Assembly (NCBI GenBank): GCA_016859345.1
Contig: CM029131.1
Coordinates: 7,616,320 to 7,680,319 of the forward strand
DNA: 64,000 nucleotides
Source: Istiophorus platypterus
Taxonomy: Eukaryota; Chordata; Actinopteri; Istiophoriformes; Istiophoridae
Direction: 5' to 3'
Under the pieces are notes generated by a model. That model made no database searches. It was not told where the DNA came from and saw only the letters and a list, made by a program, of their open reading frames with translations. Positions 11,590 to 22,399 of the stretch are shown piece after piece. How positions within the stretch are numbered: position 1 is the first letter of the stretch; each line of letters begins with the position of its first letter. The translations under genes and the position numbers were made by a program.

Positions 11590-12030
11590 ACAGAGGAGAC
11601 GGGGACTGTTTTGTTTTTTTTTTCGTCGACAAACAAACAAAGCGGGCAGCTGGACGTAAAACGTGGGACACTTGGTCTTCGTTGGAGAAAGGAGACGAGG
11701 ACTTTTTGTTTTTTTTTCGTCAAACAAATCGGGCAGCTGGATATAAAACGTGGGACACTTCGTCTTCATGAGAGAGGAGACGAGGACTTTTTTGGGAGAC
11801 GAGGACTTTTTTGCTTTTGGGGTTTTTTCCGTCGACAAACAAACAAAGCGGGCAGCTGGACATAAAACGTGGGACACTTGGTCTTCATGAGAGAGGAGAC
11901 GAGGACTTTTTTGGAGACGAGGACTTTTGCTTTTTGTTTCTTTTGTTGTCAACAAACGAAGCGGACAGCTGGACATAAAACGTGGGACCCTTGGTCTTCG
12001 TGGGAGAAAGGAGACGAGGACTTCGGGGAC
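11590..12030. repeat. Minisatellite-like array, four ~90-120-bp units
   Basis: The core gggcagctggacataaaacg recurs with small changes at about 11,644, 11,731, 11,850 and 11,961. Each core is followed by gtgggacacttggtcttc and ggagacgaggactttt. Spacing varies (about 88-119 bp) because ggagacgaggacttttttg is itself duplicated inside two units. The 164-residue minus-strand frame across 11,551-12,045 is a translation of this array and is not treated as a gene. Confidence 0.92.
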
Positions 12031-12254
12031 AAAAACGTGAGTCAAACACCCTCCGACTGTTTTTCTGTCCTGATGGTTAAATGTCCCGCCGTGGCTTCTG
12101 TGTATTTAACCCTTTGCTGTCTTCATGCTGATGGTTAATATTATGTTGTTATTAGTGTTGTGTGTCCTGGTTGCTGTTTGACTGACACTTAAAATGTTTT
12201 GTTTGAGATTCGCTGCTTAGTTTTACCCCAAAAAGTGTAATATTTCCAGTGTTG

Positions 12255-12344
12255 CACCTGTTGGTTGTTGAGTCACCTGTTGGTTGTTGAGTCACCTGTT
12301 GGTTGTTGAGTCACCTGTTGGTTGTTGAGTCACCTGTTGGTTGT
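12255..12344. repeat. 19-bp tandem array, 4.7 copies
   Basis: The unit cacctgttggttgttgagt is repeated four times exactly at 12,255, 12,274, 12,293 and 12,312, with a partial fifth. Perfect identity suggests a recent expansion. The units are contiguous without spacers, so this is not CRISPR-like. Confidence 0.97.
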
Positions 12345-13560
12345 CTCTCTGTGACTGTAGCTCTGCTACCTGCTTGTTCTTGTTTTGTTCTCAAGCTGTG
12401 TTGTCTGAGGAGTAATGATCTTAAATAACCAACTAGAGTAAAGGCTTTTATAGGCCAATCATATAGATAAGAGACTGTAAGTCATGTGTTTGATACATGT
12501 TTTAGATCTATGAATGTTTGTAGTGTTTAATCTCCAGTATTCTGCACCAATCTAGACCTGGATCAGATTATAAACTTTGTTTCATTGTTTGTTTGAGGAA
12601 ATGCATATAAGTAGAGTATCTAGGATATGTGCAGTGTTGCTTCTTGATGTGAACGCAGCAGGCCTCAGTCTGGCCCCTTGTGGTTTAAATAACCCAGAAC
12701 AGAAAAGAGGTGATTGCCTGTTTTGTCGTGCTGACGGAGGCTAAATGTGGGACACAGACTGCATCACCCCTCTGACTGTCTCCTCTTACAAGTGCAGAAA
12801 CAAACTAATCTGATTAGTGTGCATCCCCCTTCTCGCTGTTGAATGAAGTCCAAGTGCCAGAGGCAGAGAGCTGACATTTTTCTGCTGTTTTTCTGCTATG
12901 AACTCAATTCCCTTTTTTTTTCTCCTCACCAATAACTAAATCACATGTGGTGATTCAGACGTTAAATTATATTTTGAAGTGTTTTGTAATCTGCCACAGA
13001 AAAATAGTCTCCTCTCCGCAATAAGCTTGTTCTCCTCTCCATTCCAGTTATCGAACTTCAGATCTCCTACTTTATTTTTTTATATTTAGCCCCTTCTCTG
13101 ATCTACAACTTCCTCTTCAGCCCTCTGTACCCTCCTCCTCCTCCTCATTCACTGTTGTCTACCAATCAGAATGATTGATTTTATGCCTCTTCTTATCGAG
13201 CGAGGCAGCAGTTTGTCAATAAATGTCCCCTGTTCGCTGTCCGTGTTCAGACACTCACACTCTGACACACACGGCAGGGTGAGAAGTAGAGTTCAGCCTT
13301 TTTTGCTTTTTTGAATATGACCAGGACTCCCATGGTTTCTTGTTGATCATATTGCTTTTCTGACTTTACTGGTCCTGCCTTGTGTTAACTGATCAAACAC
13401 CACTCAGCAGTGCTATAGTGTAATGATTATAGAGACTAGGTATCTGTCAATCAAGAGATCAGTTACTTAAAACAAACTGTTTTGGTTTCATAAGAGAAAT
13501 TGTCCAAATCATCCTTGTTCTTTTTCTCTTATAAAACTGAAAAATAGTGTTTGACAACAT
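12345..13560. other. Non-coding stretch, no gene recognised
   Basis: This is mixed sequence without a convincing open frame or repeat, apart from a short ctcctcctc run near 13,130. A TSS downstream of the CpG-rich block would place this inside an intron, but no acceptor with a following coding exon was seen. Confidence 0.5.
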
Positions 13561-13570
13561 CTGTGATAAA

Positions 13571-13775
13571 CATTGGTGGAAAGTCACTTTCATTTACTCA
13601 GATCTCTACTTAAGTATAGTTGAAGTACTTGTACTTGAGTATTTCCATTTTATGCTACTATACTCTTCTTTTTTACGGCATTTTAGAGGGAAGTATTACG
13701 TTTGACTGCTACATTTATCTGACAGCCATAGTTAAAAGTCCATTTTCAGATTAATATTTTACATTAAAAAAAAAC
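13571..13775 (+). repeat. Recurrent teleost interspersed element (ttggtggaaagt...)
   Basis: Phrases such as ttggtggaaagtcactttc, gtacttgagtatttccattt and tatgctactatactcttct match, from memory, a very common fish interspersed repeat built on 'acttaagta' and 'tacttgagtatttccattttatgctact'. Moderately diverged. I cannot give the family name with certainty. Confidence 0.65.
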
Positions 13776-14143
13776 AAACCCTTAAATAGCTTCCAAAATA
13801 AAATACCGTTTCAACGTTTTGAGATCCATGACCCCTTACAGAACAAGTGGCATTAAGGCCCCTTTTTTACACCTCAGCTGTCTGGGTTGTGAGCATTTCC
13901 ACCAAAAGAGACCTTTCCCCTTTAAACTTTTTTTAGATGGTTTCTTCAAGCCACAAACTCTCCACCATTTGGGGGGAAAAGTGCCAAATTTGTTTATCAG
14001 AACTTTGCTTTCCTTCATTTTTACCCCATGTATCATCTCACAATGCTTCCGATCTATGTTATGACCCTTTCAAGGGCCCTGACCCCTATGTTGGGAACCA
14101 CTGGACTAAACTAGCTAACTGTATATAAAGTAGTTAAACCTGG

Positions 14144-14328
14144 CTTGTATGAGAGTGTTTCTGTTACCATGTTTGGTTTCCAGTTAAAAAAATAAATAAA
14201 TAAATAATAATAAAAAAAATTACAGAGGACAAGATGGGGCCACATATTGGCATAGTGTTTAAAAGCTGCAGATAAATTGTTGATAAATTGCACCTGAAGC
14301 TCTACATATCTTTAGAAAACCAGCTAAG

Positions 14329-14368
<40 letters not shown>

Positions 14369-14876
14369 CGGCTTGACTGTCACAAAAATGAGTTCAGATG
14401 TTTTCACCATTTGAAAATGTGCCAAAGTGTTTCCCCTTGCAAGTGTCTTTTCCTCAATTTCACACAAGCACAGACGGGCGCGGTGCATCATTCAGTTTTT
14501 GTGGATTGCTTTCCTGTTGGCTTTTCAAAAGGGGAAAAAAAAATTTTTTTTCAAAACATTTCACATTGAAAAACCGTAGCACATGGAGAGCAACCCAGCA
14601 AGCTGGAGAAAAAAGAAATAGAACCACCTGCCTTTTCATCTAAGGAAGTTGTAAATTGATTTTTAAATATAATAAATCATTTCACTGAAAAACTTAGTTA
14701 AAACACACACTTTCAAGGATCACAAAATTTCTTTTACCTGTTTTTGATTACCTTAAAGGACAAGAGGACAAGATGGGGCCACCAATATGTTGCCCCATCT
14801 TGTCCTCCTGTAAAAGTTTTTTTTTTTTTTTTTTCACCAGAAACCAAACATGGTAAGAGAAACTCTCTCATACAAG
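14144..14876. repeat. Foldback element with ~100-bp inverted arms
   Basis: The left arm (14,144-14,250) contains cttgtatgagagtgtttc, taccatgtttggtttcc and gaggacaagatggggc. The right arm (14,782-14,876) carries their reverse complements in the same order, so the two arms can pair around a ~0.5-kb centre. A-rich or T-rich stretches occupy the same place in both arms. No transposase frame is present, so it looks like a non-autonomous foldback or MITE-type element. Confidence 0.8.
14765..14806. repeat. Perfect 15-bp hairpin nested in the foldback element
   Basis: AGGACAAGATGGGGC (14,765-14,779) is followed after 12 bp by its exact reverse complement (14,792-14,806). The same gaggacaagatggggc sequence also occurs in the left arm at about 14,225, giving three related copies. 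Confidence 0.93.
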
Positions 14877-14920
14877 AGACACAGATCAGGAAAACATACT
14901 TCAAGTATCAAAAAACAAAA

Positions 14921-14968
14921 AGTTGTGCTAAAAATTTAAGTTTTTTTTTTTTTTTTTTTAGCACAACT
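14921..14968. repeat. Perfect 14-bp inverted repeat flanking a poly-T run
   Basis: AGTTGTGCTAAAAA (14,921-14,934) and TTTTTAGCACAACT (14,955-14,968) are exact reverse complements around a short A/T-rich spacer. This is the third hairpin in 0.25 kb. Confidence 0.92.
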
Positions 14969-14979
14969 GCTTTAAAAAA

Positions 14980-16380
14980 CATAAATTTGTTAACCTTAGC
15001 TACAGTGTCACAACAGTTTCTGTCAAACATGGCAATGATTAATAGACCAAGAACCAAGAGCAAGACCCACTGTATCTTGGTCCAGGAGGACTCTGTTTCT
15101 CTCGGTCTCACCTTGTGTGTGTTTAACTGTAGCTCCCAAGGACAGTATTTTGGACCATTACTAACTTATGTTTTTCTTCTAATTAATTTTATCAAGCAGT
15201 AAATATAGACTACACCCATAAATTCTAGCATAGGCTACAATAAAAACTATAAAATTTGAAGATTTGAGTTATTGGCAGTGTGACTTTTCTTTAACCTTTT
15301 TAAGCATGTGTCTTTGTAAAAAAGTCATACTTTTGTCCTTTTTTTTCTTGAAGGTTTTTAATTCCATTTTGTTCGGATCAAAATTAGGCAACTAACAATG
15401 AATGTATTTATTTATTTATCTGTAGATAATTTTTCACACCTGGAAATAAAAAATAAAATGCAGTCAATGATCCTATTTTCATGCAAACTGATCCTAGACC
15501 GATATACTTTTTTGATTTGCTTTAGCTTATTGGCAAAATAGATTATTTAAGTGGTAGAAAGCTTAAGTTTTAGACTTATTTCCATTTTTGTTCCTGGTGT
15601 TTTTACAGTTTACCAACCTTTTGTAAAGATAACCCCCCCCAGGATGCAGATAGGAAAAAAGGTGCTGTTTACACCAAAAAAATTAAAATGCATCAAAGAA
15701 ATCGAAGTTCTGATGGTTAATGAGTGAGCGCAGACATTTTCCCATCATATCTCAGTGATGCTGGTTTCAAGGTATTGCTTAATTTACCTGGTCATTTTCA
15801 ATTTATTGAAGTATCATTGTTGTCTCTGAAAATGGTTTCCGACTCGCAAAAGCATATTGAAGGATATGCACACCTTTGTGGACAGATTTGACCTTTTTTC
15901 TATTCTGTGATATTCAAGTTTTTTTTCTCACGGCCAGGTTGTTCCTATGCTGTGAATACAAGGCAAGGTCCAGTCTAATTAGTGGGTGAAATTCGTTCCC
16001 TGTCACCACTTCTTTCAGCAGAAGGTTTTCTGGTCATCTGTGGGAATAGGGAGACTGTGTGTGTTTTGTGTGTGTGCGCGCGCCTGCCTGAGACAGAGGG
16101 AGATCCCCTTTCCCCCCAGGGTTATATCATTACATGGATAATTAGGCCAGGTCAACCAGAGAAAGAACGCAAGAGAGCATTTTAGATGAATTCAAGAGGA
16201 GCCTTTTGAAAAGTTTCGAAAGCACAAACACTCAGGAGAATAATTGTGGTTTTAAGTGAAAGAGAGAAGTCCAGTGTCACACTCTGGGCTCATAAATGTG
16301 AATGAAGCCACGCCCTTGTCCTCTGTTTATTGCAATGACTTTGGAATTAACAGAAAACATGGTTATAGTGGTAAAGTCCC
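14980..16380. other. Non-coding stretch, no gene recognised
   Basis: This is AT-rich with no coding signal. A segment at about 16,140-16,330 looks unique and of mixed composition, and might be conserved non-coding DNA, but I have no direct evidence. Confidence 0.45.
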
Positions 16381-16439
16381 TCTAACAAACCTGGACAGGT
16401 TCCCAGAATGAAATTTGCCACAAAAATCTTCCAAACCCA

Positions 16440-16795
16440 TTAGGATTTAGTCTGTGTCTTGTCTCTGACTCCACTGTGTGGGGATCAGGGTCAGACCAGC
16501 TGTTGCAGGACTCGTGGTTCTTTTCTCTGCAGATAGTTCTTTATGACTCTGGCTGTGTGTCTTGGGTCACTGTCATGCTGCAGAGGGAACTTGTTTTTTT
16601 TATGAGATTTTGAGCACTGGAGAAGAGGATATAATGTCTCAGATGTTTTAATGTAACTGAGTTTATTTGGCCACAGCTTCATGATTCTAAAAAAGCCAGG
16701 TAGCGGTTGGGTAAAGGGTTGGAAAGTAAAGTTTCTAGGCTTTTTTTGTACCACAAAAGCGCTTAATTGATTGATATACTTGGTTTTATGACCCT
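16440..16795 (-). mobile_element. Tc1/mariner-like transposase fragment, decayed
   Basis: On the minus strand the frame ending at 16,491 contains LQHDSDPRHTARVIKNYLQ. This corresponds to the Tc1 'FQQDNDPKHTS...' segment around the second catalytic Asp of the DDE/D triad. Upstream residues (TLYPLLQCSKSHKKN) fit the region before that motif. The frame stops where the conserved 'WP.QSPDLNPIE' segment with the last acidic residue should follow. The fragment is therefore truncated and non-functional. It abuts copy 1 of the duplicated repeat. Confidence 0.72.
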
Positions 16796-16804
16796 TAAAC
16801 ATCT

Positions 16805-17322
16805 TGTGGAGGCTTTCCTTGCTTTCGTGTTATACTTGTCAAGCTTTAGTGACCCTATGGGAAATCACAGATATGACAGATTAATAGCTGTGCAGAAAAC
16901 CTCTAATCACAACATTTTGAGACTGCAGATCTGGAAATCGCAGTTTATAATTTTCTGATTTCTGTATATGAAATTACACATGTAGTATGTCAGATGTACA
17001 AACTTGGACTGAGTAGTAGAGAAATACTATGGACCAGTACCGTCATAACACTATACAGTAAATCAAAGTCCAGTCAGTTCTGTCAGATAAATATAGAATG
17101 GCCGTATTTACTGTAAATAGGCATCTAAAAATGATGGGTTCTACACTGAATTTTAAACTTACAACACTGACGGATCAAACAGCATCCCATTGAAAGATGG
17201 TCAAGCAACATCAACCAAAAATAAATCATACATCAAGATTATAGAGCTCAGTTGTCACAGTAGTTTAAACATAATATTTACTCACATTTAACAAAATTGT
17301 TTGTCAAATGTTTGGAAAAGTA
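16805..17322 (+). repeat. Duplicated ~0.5-kb repeat, copy 1 (interrupted by Tc1)
   Basis: From tgtggaggctttccttgc to tttggaaaagta, this matches 21,862-22,376 in the same orientation with few substitutions and small indels. The match resumes at 18,393 after the inserted Tc1-like element, with catcagtcattttaaggcc against catcagttatgtcaaggcc. I do not recognise the family, and no long protein frame is shared beyond a short open stretch. Confidence 0.9.
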
Positions 17323-18392
17323 CAGTCCTGGTTGAAATTATTGGAACCCTCTATTTTTAACTACAGAATTTTGAGTATCTTCAGAAATGCCAAGGTTACC
17401 GAATTAGAGAAAACAAACTAAAATTGCATTATAGTAGAATATTACAATAGTATAACAAAAAAATTTAGGCACAATTATGGCACCCATCACTAATAATTGG
17501 TGGCAGAACCTTTTGAAACAATAATAGCCTCTAAACATTTCTTGTACCTTCTTGCAGCCAGAAGCTTCATGTCTGTTGGTAGTTTCTGCCGCTCTTCCAT
17601 TGCTGTGCATTCCAGCTCATTTAAGTTTTCAGGAGTCCCTTTTTGCGACAGCAGATTTCACTTCTCTCCGATATGTTTTCAGTAGGATTTTAGATCAGGA
17701 CTCATTTAAATATTCAGTCTTGTCCTTTTCAACCTTCCCTTCTTGCTGCTGGATGTTTTGCTCTGGGTCATTGTCCTGCTGAAAGACCTTTGTCTTAAAC
17801 CTAGTTTTCTGACACTGGGTAACACATTTTGCTCAAAAATGCCTTTGTAATCCTCTGATTTCATCATTCCTTTGAAGCATTCAATGTCCTCTGTGTGTGT
17901 GTGTGTGTGTGTTACACAATCCTCATCAACCATCAGACTCCTCATTGAGTTTTGTCTGAGCACCACATCCTGGAAGTTAAGTTTTATGACTGTGAAACTT
18001 GTTGATAACACGATGAGCTTCTGAAACAGGAATTTCAAAGTCTTTGGTGATTGTTATGTTATTTGATAATAGCATTTCTGACGCTCTCAGACAGCTCTTA
18101 TGTTTGCCATTGTGAAAGAGAGAGTGGAAACAATCAGCCCCTTTTTTTTTTTGCATTAAAACCATCAGTCACTGGTTATTTCAGATCATGTGAACATTGA
18201 AAATTAAGCACAGGTGAGTCTCATATTTTGTTTGAGGAAATTTCAAATTAATAAAACGAGCGCCAATAATTTTGTTGAACGTACATTTTGTTCTTTTTTT
18301 ATTTCGCTATATGAATGCATTGTTTTATAATTTCTGTAGATGTTCTAAATTCTGTACTTTAAATTCAGTGGTGCCATTAATTTCAACCAGGA
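17323..18392 (-). mobile_element. Tc1-like transposon with terminal inverted repeats, inactive
   Basis: The element is 1,070 bp long. The left end CAGTCCTGGTTGAAATTATT follows a TA target. The right end carries aatttcaaccagga. The termini pair over about 22 bp with two mismatches. The minus strand encodes Tc1 transposase remnants: MMKSEDYKGIFEQNVLPSVR at about 17,800-17,870, then in another frame FQQDNDP at about 17,764-17,784 (second catalytic Asp). A TG microsatellite lies in the gene, and frameshifts and stops show it is dead. The right end lacks the expected terminal CTG and the duplicated TA. Confidence 0.88.
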
Positions 18393-18419
18393 CATCAGTC
18401 ATTTTAAGGCCCATGGAAA

Positions 18420-21400
18420 AAGATGATGATGATATGGAGAAATGAGGGTCATTGTTTGTCTGTCTGGTTATCTTGGGTAATATATTTCACTTATAGTAGC
18501 CAACCTTGCATGGAATGAAATGGTCTGGACTGAGGATTCATATTCCTCCTTGTCCTTCCATTTAACTGCGTCACTGAAACACTGACCTCACTGAATTCAA
18601 ACTCCTACACTCTCACTCATACACCTAAACTCCATCCACGCACACACACACCATCTAACATGTTTACCTCTCCGCACAGTCCTCAGTCATTGCTGAATTG
18701 CTCAAATCTTAGCAGCCTTGGAAAACTGTGTTCACTTTTGTTAGCGTTTAATTCTTGTCTCTCTCCCTCATCTCTCTTTTTCTCCACTCTCTGCCTCTCC
18801 AGCTGTTTCTTTTTTTTTCCACTCCAACCTTGGATACCTCTGAGAGCTGCTATTCTCAAGGTAGAGCTGTTGACAATGGAACATGTCTAGGAAGCTTTGG
18901 TACTTGGTGAAGTTTTCTAACCTTCGGGGAGTTTTCAAGGACTGTGGAGCTGAATACAGTATCAACACAGGCTGGGCTGATACTTGGAGCCAATTGGTGT
19001 CATTCACGTCTTTATCGTAGAGCTTCTTTCCTGTAAGATTAAACTGACTACAGCAGAGGTGTGGGCGGTAACTACTACAGCTGTAAGTCACTTAATATAA
19101 GACCCTCAAAACGTGTCCTGTGTCCCAACTCCTTCATAGTGTTTTTTTACATCATGCCTCTAATTTATTTTGTTTGTTTGTTCACTGATGCTCAAGGTGA
19201 AAAAAATAAGTGCTGTGAAACCAAGTTTTTGTTGTTGTTGAACAAGTATATAGCTCGGCTCAGAGTTTTTGTCCTCTTGTCATGGTTGAGGGTCACAGAA
19301 TTCAAAAATGTTTGAATCCCTGACCAGAACTTTTTAGGTCATTTGTTGATGGGGAATGACGACGTATCTTGGTCAGTCTTGACCGCTGTTGAGTTAGTTT
19401 GTGAGGGTTTTTTTGTATTTTTTTTTTTTTTTTTTTTTTCCAGTGCACGTTTCATCGGTATATTTTTTTGTTTGTTAGACACCTGCAGTGCCGGGGGAAA
19501 AAAAGGCAAGGGAGACTATCCAAGAGGGATTGTGAATGTAGGATTTGACAAGGGATTTGTTTGCTGTGGAGCTCAATGAATTTATCTACCAGCTTGGAAC
19601 TACAATGGCCTAAAATAATTAGCCAAGGCTCTAACCAAAATGCACTCAGATAAATTTCATTAGTTGCTCTATTATTATGTCAAGTGTTGGGGCACGGATG
19701 TACTTGGACATCACCAAGTTTGTTATATGCTCTACCTCTGCCAGCACAGTCACTGTGACGTCTGGATAAACTGATCAGTCACTACATTCAGCTGCTAACA
19801 ACAGGACCACTTTATTCTCGCTATTGTTGTGACTAGACTAACTGAGGTAGCAACATCTAACTTTGTCTCCAGTTAAAATGAATGACGTTTACTCTTTTAT
19901 TTGTACTAGTTTCTTCCTTTTGAACTCCTCAGTCTCTTCTCAGTTGTTCTCGTGGTTGTTGACTGTTTCCAAGTGAGGACAGGGTATTAACATGGACTCG
20001 GAAAAACAATCCCCTGTTTCTCCTTTGTTGGTTAGGCAGAGGTGAGCATTTATTTTTTCATTACACTTTTCAACTGCAAGGATATCTAAATGCACTTAAA
20101 AGTGGAAAACAAAGTAATCTCAAGCCTCTCTCCTCCTCCACCTCTACTCCCTCCTCCCCTCTCAGCAGTCATCCGATAGGAGTTGAAAGTTGCCTCTTTT
20201 TGGTTCAGTCAGATTCTCAGTCAAAGATACGAACACCCATGTACACTTTTAGGTTCAAATGGTTAGGGCTGTATTAGTGCGATGATAAAGATGAAAAATT
20301 ACAGAATTAAACTCACGACATTAATACAGTAACATATTAAACATGTATATAAGCCATTTCTACTGCTACAGAAGCAATTAGAGAAGTTAAAGTCAGAAGA
20401 TGAGAGCATTTTACGTCTGTTTCAATTTAGTATGTTTTTTCAGGAAAGTCTTGGTGACAGCCGGTTTGACGGACTCTCTCCACTCACCACTGCAGATAGT
20501 ATTCACACAAATAGGTTTCATATTCTGGTGATAAGCATCACCATGCACTATAGTAACCTTGTGAATGAAAAACTTGTGTGTATACTATAGTGTCTCTGTT
20601 TGTGTGTTTGCATGTGACAAAATATTTGTCTCTACTATGTGTGTGTGTTCAGAAGAACAAATACAATGTAGCTTTTACTTAGTTGTTCTGACTTTTTAAA
20701 TCAATCACTCAATTTTATGTTGAATCAATCAGTGTCAACAAGCTCAATTGCTGACTTTGGAAATTAAATAAACAGATGCTAAATGTAGGCTTAAAGCCTT
20801 CTTTTATGTGTGTATGTGTGTGTGTGTTGTGGTCGTTTCTCTCAATTGTAGTTAAAGGATTAGCGGTGTCCATGTGTTCCCATGGTCTCCGTCTTCAGAC
20901 AACAAGCCCCCACTGCCAAACACACACACACACCAGTTTTATCAGCCCATCGACTTCTGGTCAACCTGAGCTGCTTGAAGTCAGAGCTTAGTTGTGTTGC
21001 TGGTTGCTTCCACACAAACACTGACGCTCACACACATGCACACACAGATCCCCAAGAGACTGAACTCGATCCTCGGCTCAACCGTCTCGTCAGTCACTTG
21101 TGGGATTGACTTACGGGTAACTGACAGTTGTTGGAGCCGGTCCCAGCGGCAGCTAAGGAGCGCTGGAAGAGCTCGACTGGTGAGAGCTCTGGTGGGTGTG
21201 TTTGTGTGGACAAGAGATGCTTGGGTACAGTGCAGGGTGGCGTTATCTGATGAGTCAATCTCAGAGGTTAAGAGTGTTTTCGGTTTTGTTTTTTTTTTTC
21301 TCACTGAAAAGAAGACTTTAAGTAGGCTTTAATCTACAGTACAGTAATTTTCTATTAAGTGACGCACCTTTACCAGTAGAAACAACCTGCAAGTTTACAT
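18420..21400. other. Non-coding stretch, no gene recognised
   Basis: Contains a T run (about 19,417-19,439), short TG/CA tracts around 20,810-20,830 and 20,920-21,045, and unique-looking AT-rich sequence. The open frames lack domains, compositional coding signal or supporting splice sites. Confidence 0.5.
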
Positions 21401-21404
21401 GAAT

Positions 21405-21600
21405 ATTTTGACATTTTTGGGGATTATGCTTATTCACTTTCTTGATATGACTTAGAAGAGGAGGAGCCTGATACCACCACTTAATATGAAGCTAGATGGG
21501 AGATGGCTATCTTAATGTCTTAACATAAAGCTTAGAAGGGGGGGGGTGGTTATGAAATCTGCCTAATTTGCTGCTTCTCGCTGTTTCATATCTTTTTGAT
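21405..21600. repeat. Recurrent teleost interspersed element fragment
   Basis: Phrases such as ttggggattatgcttattca, ctttcttgatatgac, gataccaccacttaatatga and taacataaagcttagaa resemble, from memory, a widespread percomorph repeat ('gcttattcgctttcttgc...ataaagactggaaac'). Diverged, and identity is from memory only. Confidence 0.6.
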
Positions 21601-21861
21601 TGAATATCTTTGTGTTTGGGACATACGTGAGACGCTTACGTTGTGCTTTGAGAAACTTGTGTGTGTATATATATTTTAACTGTTTTATGACATTATATAA
21701 ACCATTTTTCTTACCAAGAAAATAATCCTGAAATTAATCTAATAATAACATAATCATCAATGGCAGCTTTACAGTTGAGTTACTCTTTAAGATGCTTTCT
21801 TGGAAACAGTGCACAGAGCAGCAGGGAAAGTATTTATTTCTATTGTGAAGCCTAAATCTCC

Positions 21862-22396
21862 TGTGGAGGCTTTCCTTGCCTTTATGTTACCGCTTTCCAG
21901 CTTTCGTGACCCTATGGGAAATCACAGATATGACAGATTAATAGCTGTGCAGAAAACCTCTAATCACAACATTATGAGACTGACAGATCTGGAAATCGCA
22001 GTTTATAATTTTCTGATATCTGTGTATGAAATTACACATGTAGTAAGTCAGATGTACAAACTTGGACTGAGTAGTAGAGAAATACTATGGACCAGTACCG
22101 TCATAACACTATACAGTAAATCAAAGTCCAGTCAGTTCTGTCAGATGAATATAGAATGGCCATATTCACCGTAATGGGCCTCTCAAAATGACGGGTTCTA
22201 CACTGAATTTTAAACTTAAAACACTGACGGATCAAACAGCATCCCATTGAAAAATGGTCAAGCAACATCAACCTAAAGAAATCATACATCAAGATTATAG
22301 AGCTCAGTTGTCACAGTAGTTTGAAAATAATATTTACTCATTTTATGAAATTGTTTGTCAAATGTTTGGAAAAATACATCAGTTATGTCAAGGCCA
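21862..22396 (+). repeat. Duplicated ~0.5-kb repeat, copy 2 (uninterrupted)
   Basis: This is a direct repeat of 16,805-17,322 plus 18,393-18,412, about 5 kb away. It runs straight through the site (aaaaatacatcagtt at about 22,371-22,385) where copy 1 carries the Tc1-like element, so it preserves the pre-insertion state. A 124-residue open frame starts at 21,800 upstream of it and crosses it. Copy 1 shares the frame only briefly, so coding function is unlikely. Confidence 0.9.
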
Positions 22397-22399
22397 TGT

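Larger units (their letters stand above)
11030..12050 (+). promoter_or_regulatory. CpG-rich block, possible orphan promoter with first-exon donor
   Basis: In an AT-rich desert, 11,040-11,400 has many CpG dinucleotides (for example cgacggcggggccg and ccggtgcggcgcc). CpG richness continues through the arrays up to about 12,040, where aaaacgtgagtc offers a consensus-like donor (gtgagt at 12,036-12,041). This pattern fits a CpG-island promoter with a non-coding first exon on the + strand. No downstream coding exon was found, so a long non-coding RNA or a methylation-free repeat block are both possible. Confidence 0.4.

Noticed and set aside
11551..12045. 164-residue minus-strand frame
   Set aside because: It is a translation of the minisatellite units with no known domain. 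Noted as a finding only because of frame preservation.
11400..12344. Possible CRISPR-like array
   Set aside because: The units are contiguous without unique spacers, and the genome is a vertebrate nuclear one.
14288..15202. 93- and 152-residue plus-strand frames
   Set aside because: They cross poly-T runs and the foldback element, and no domain is visible.
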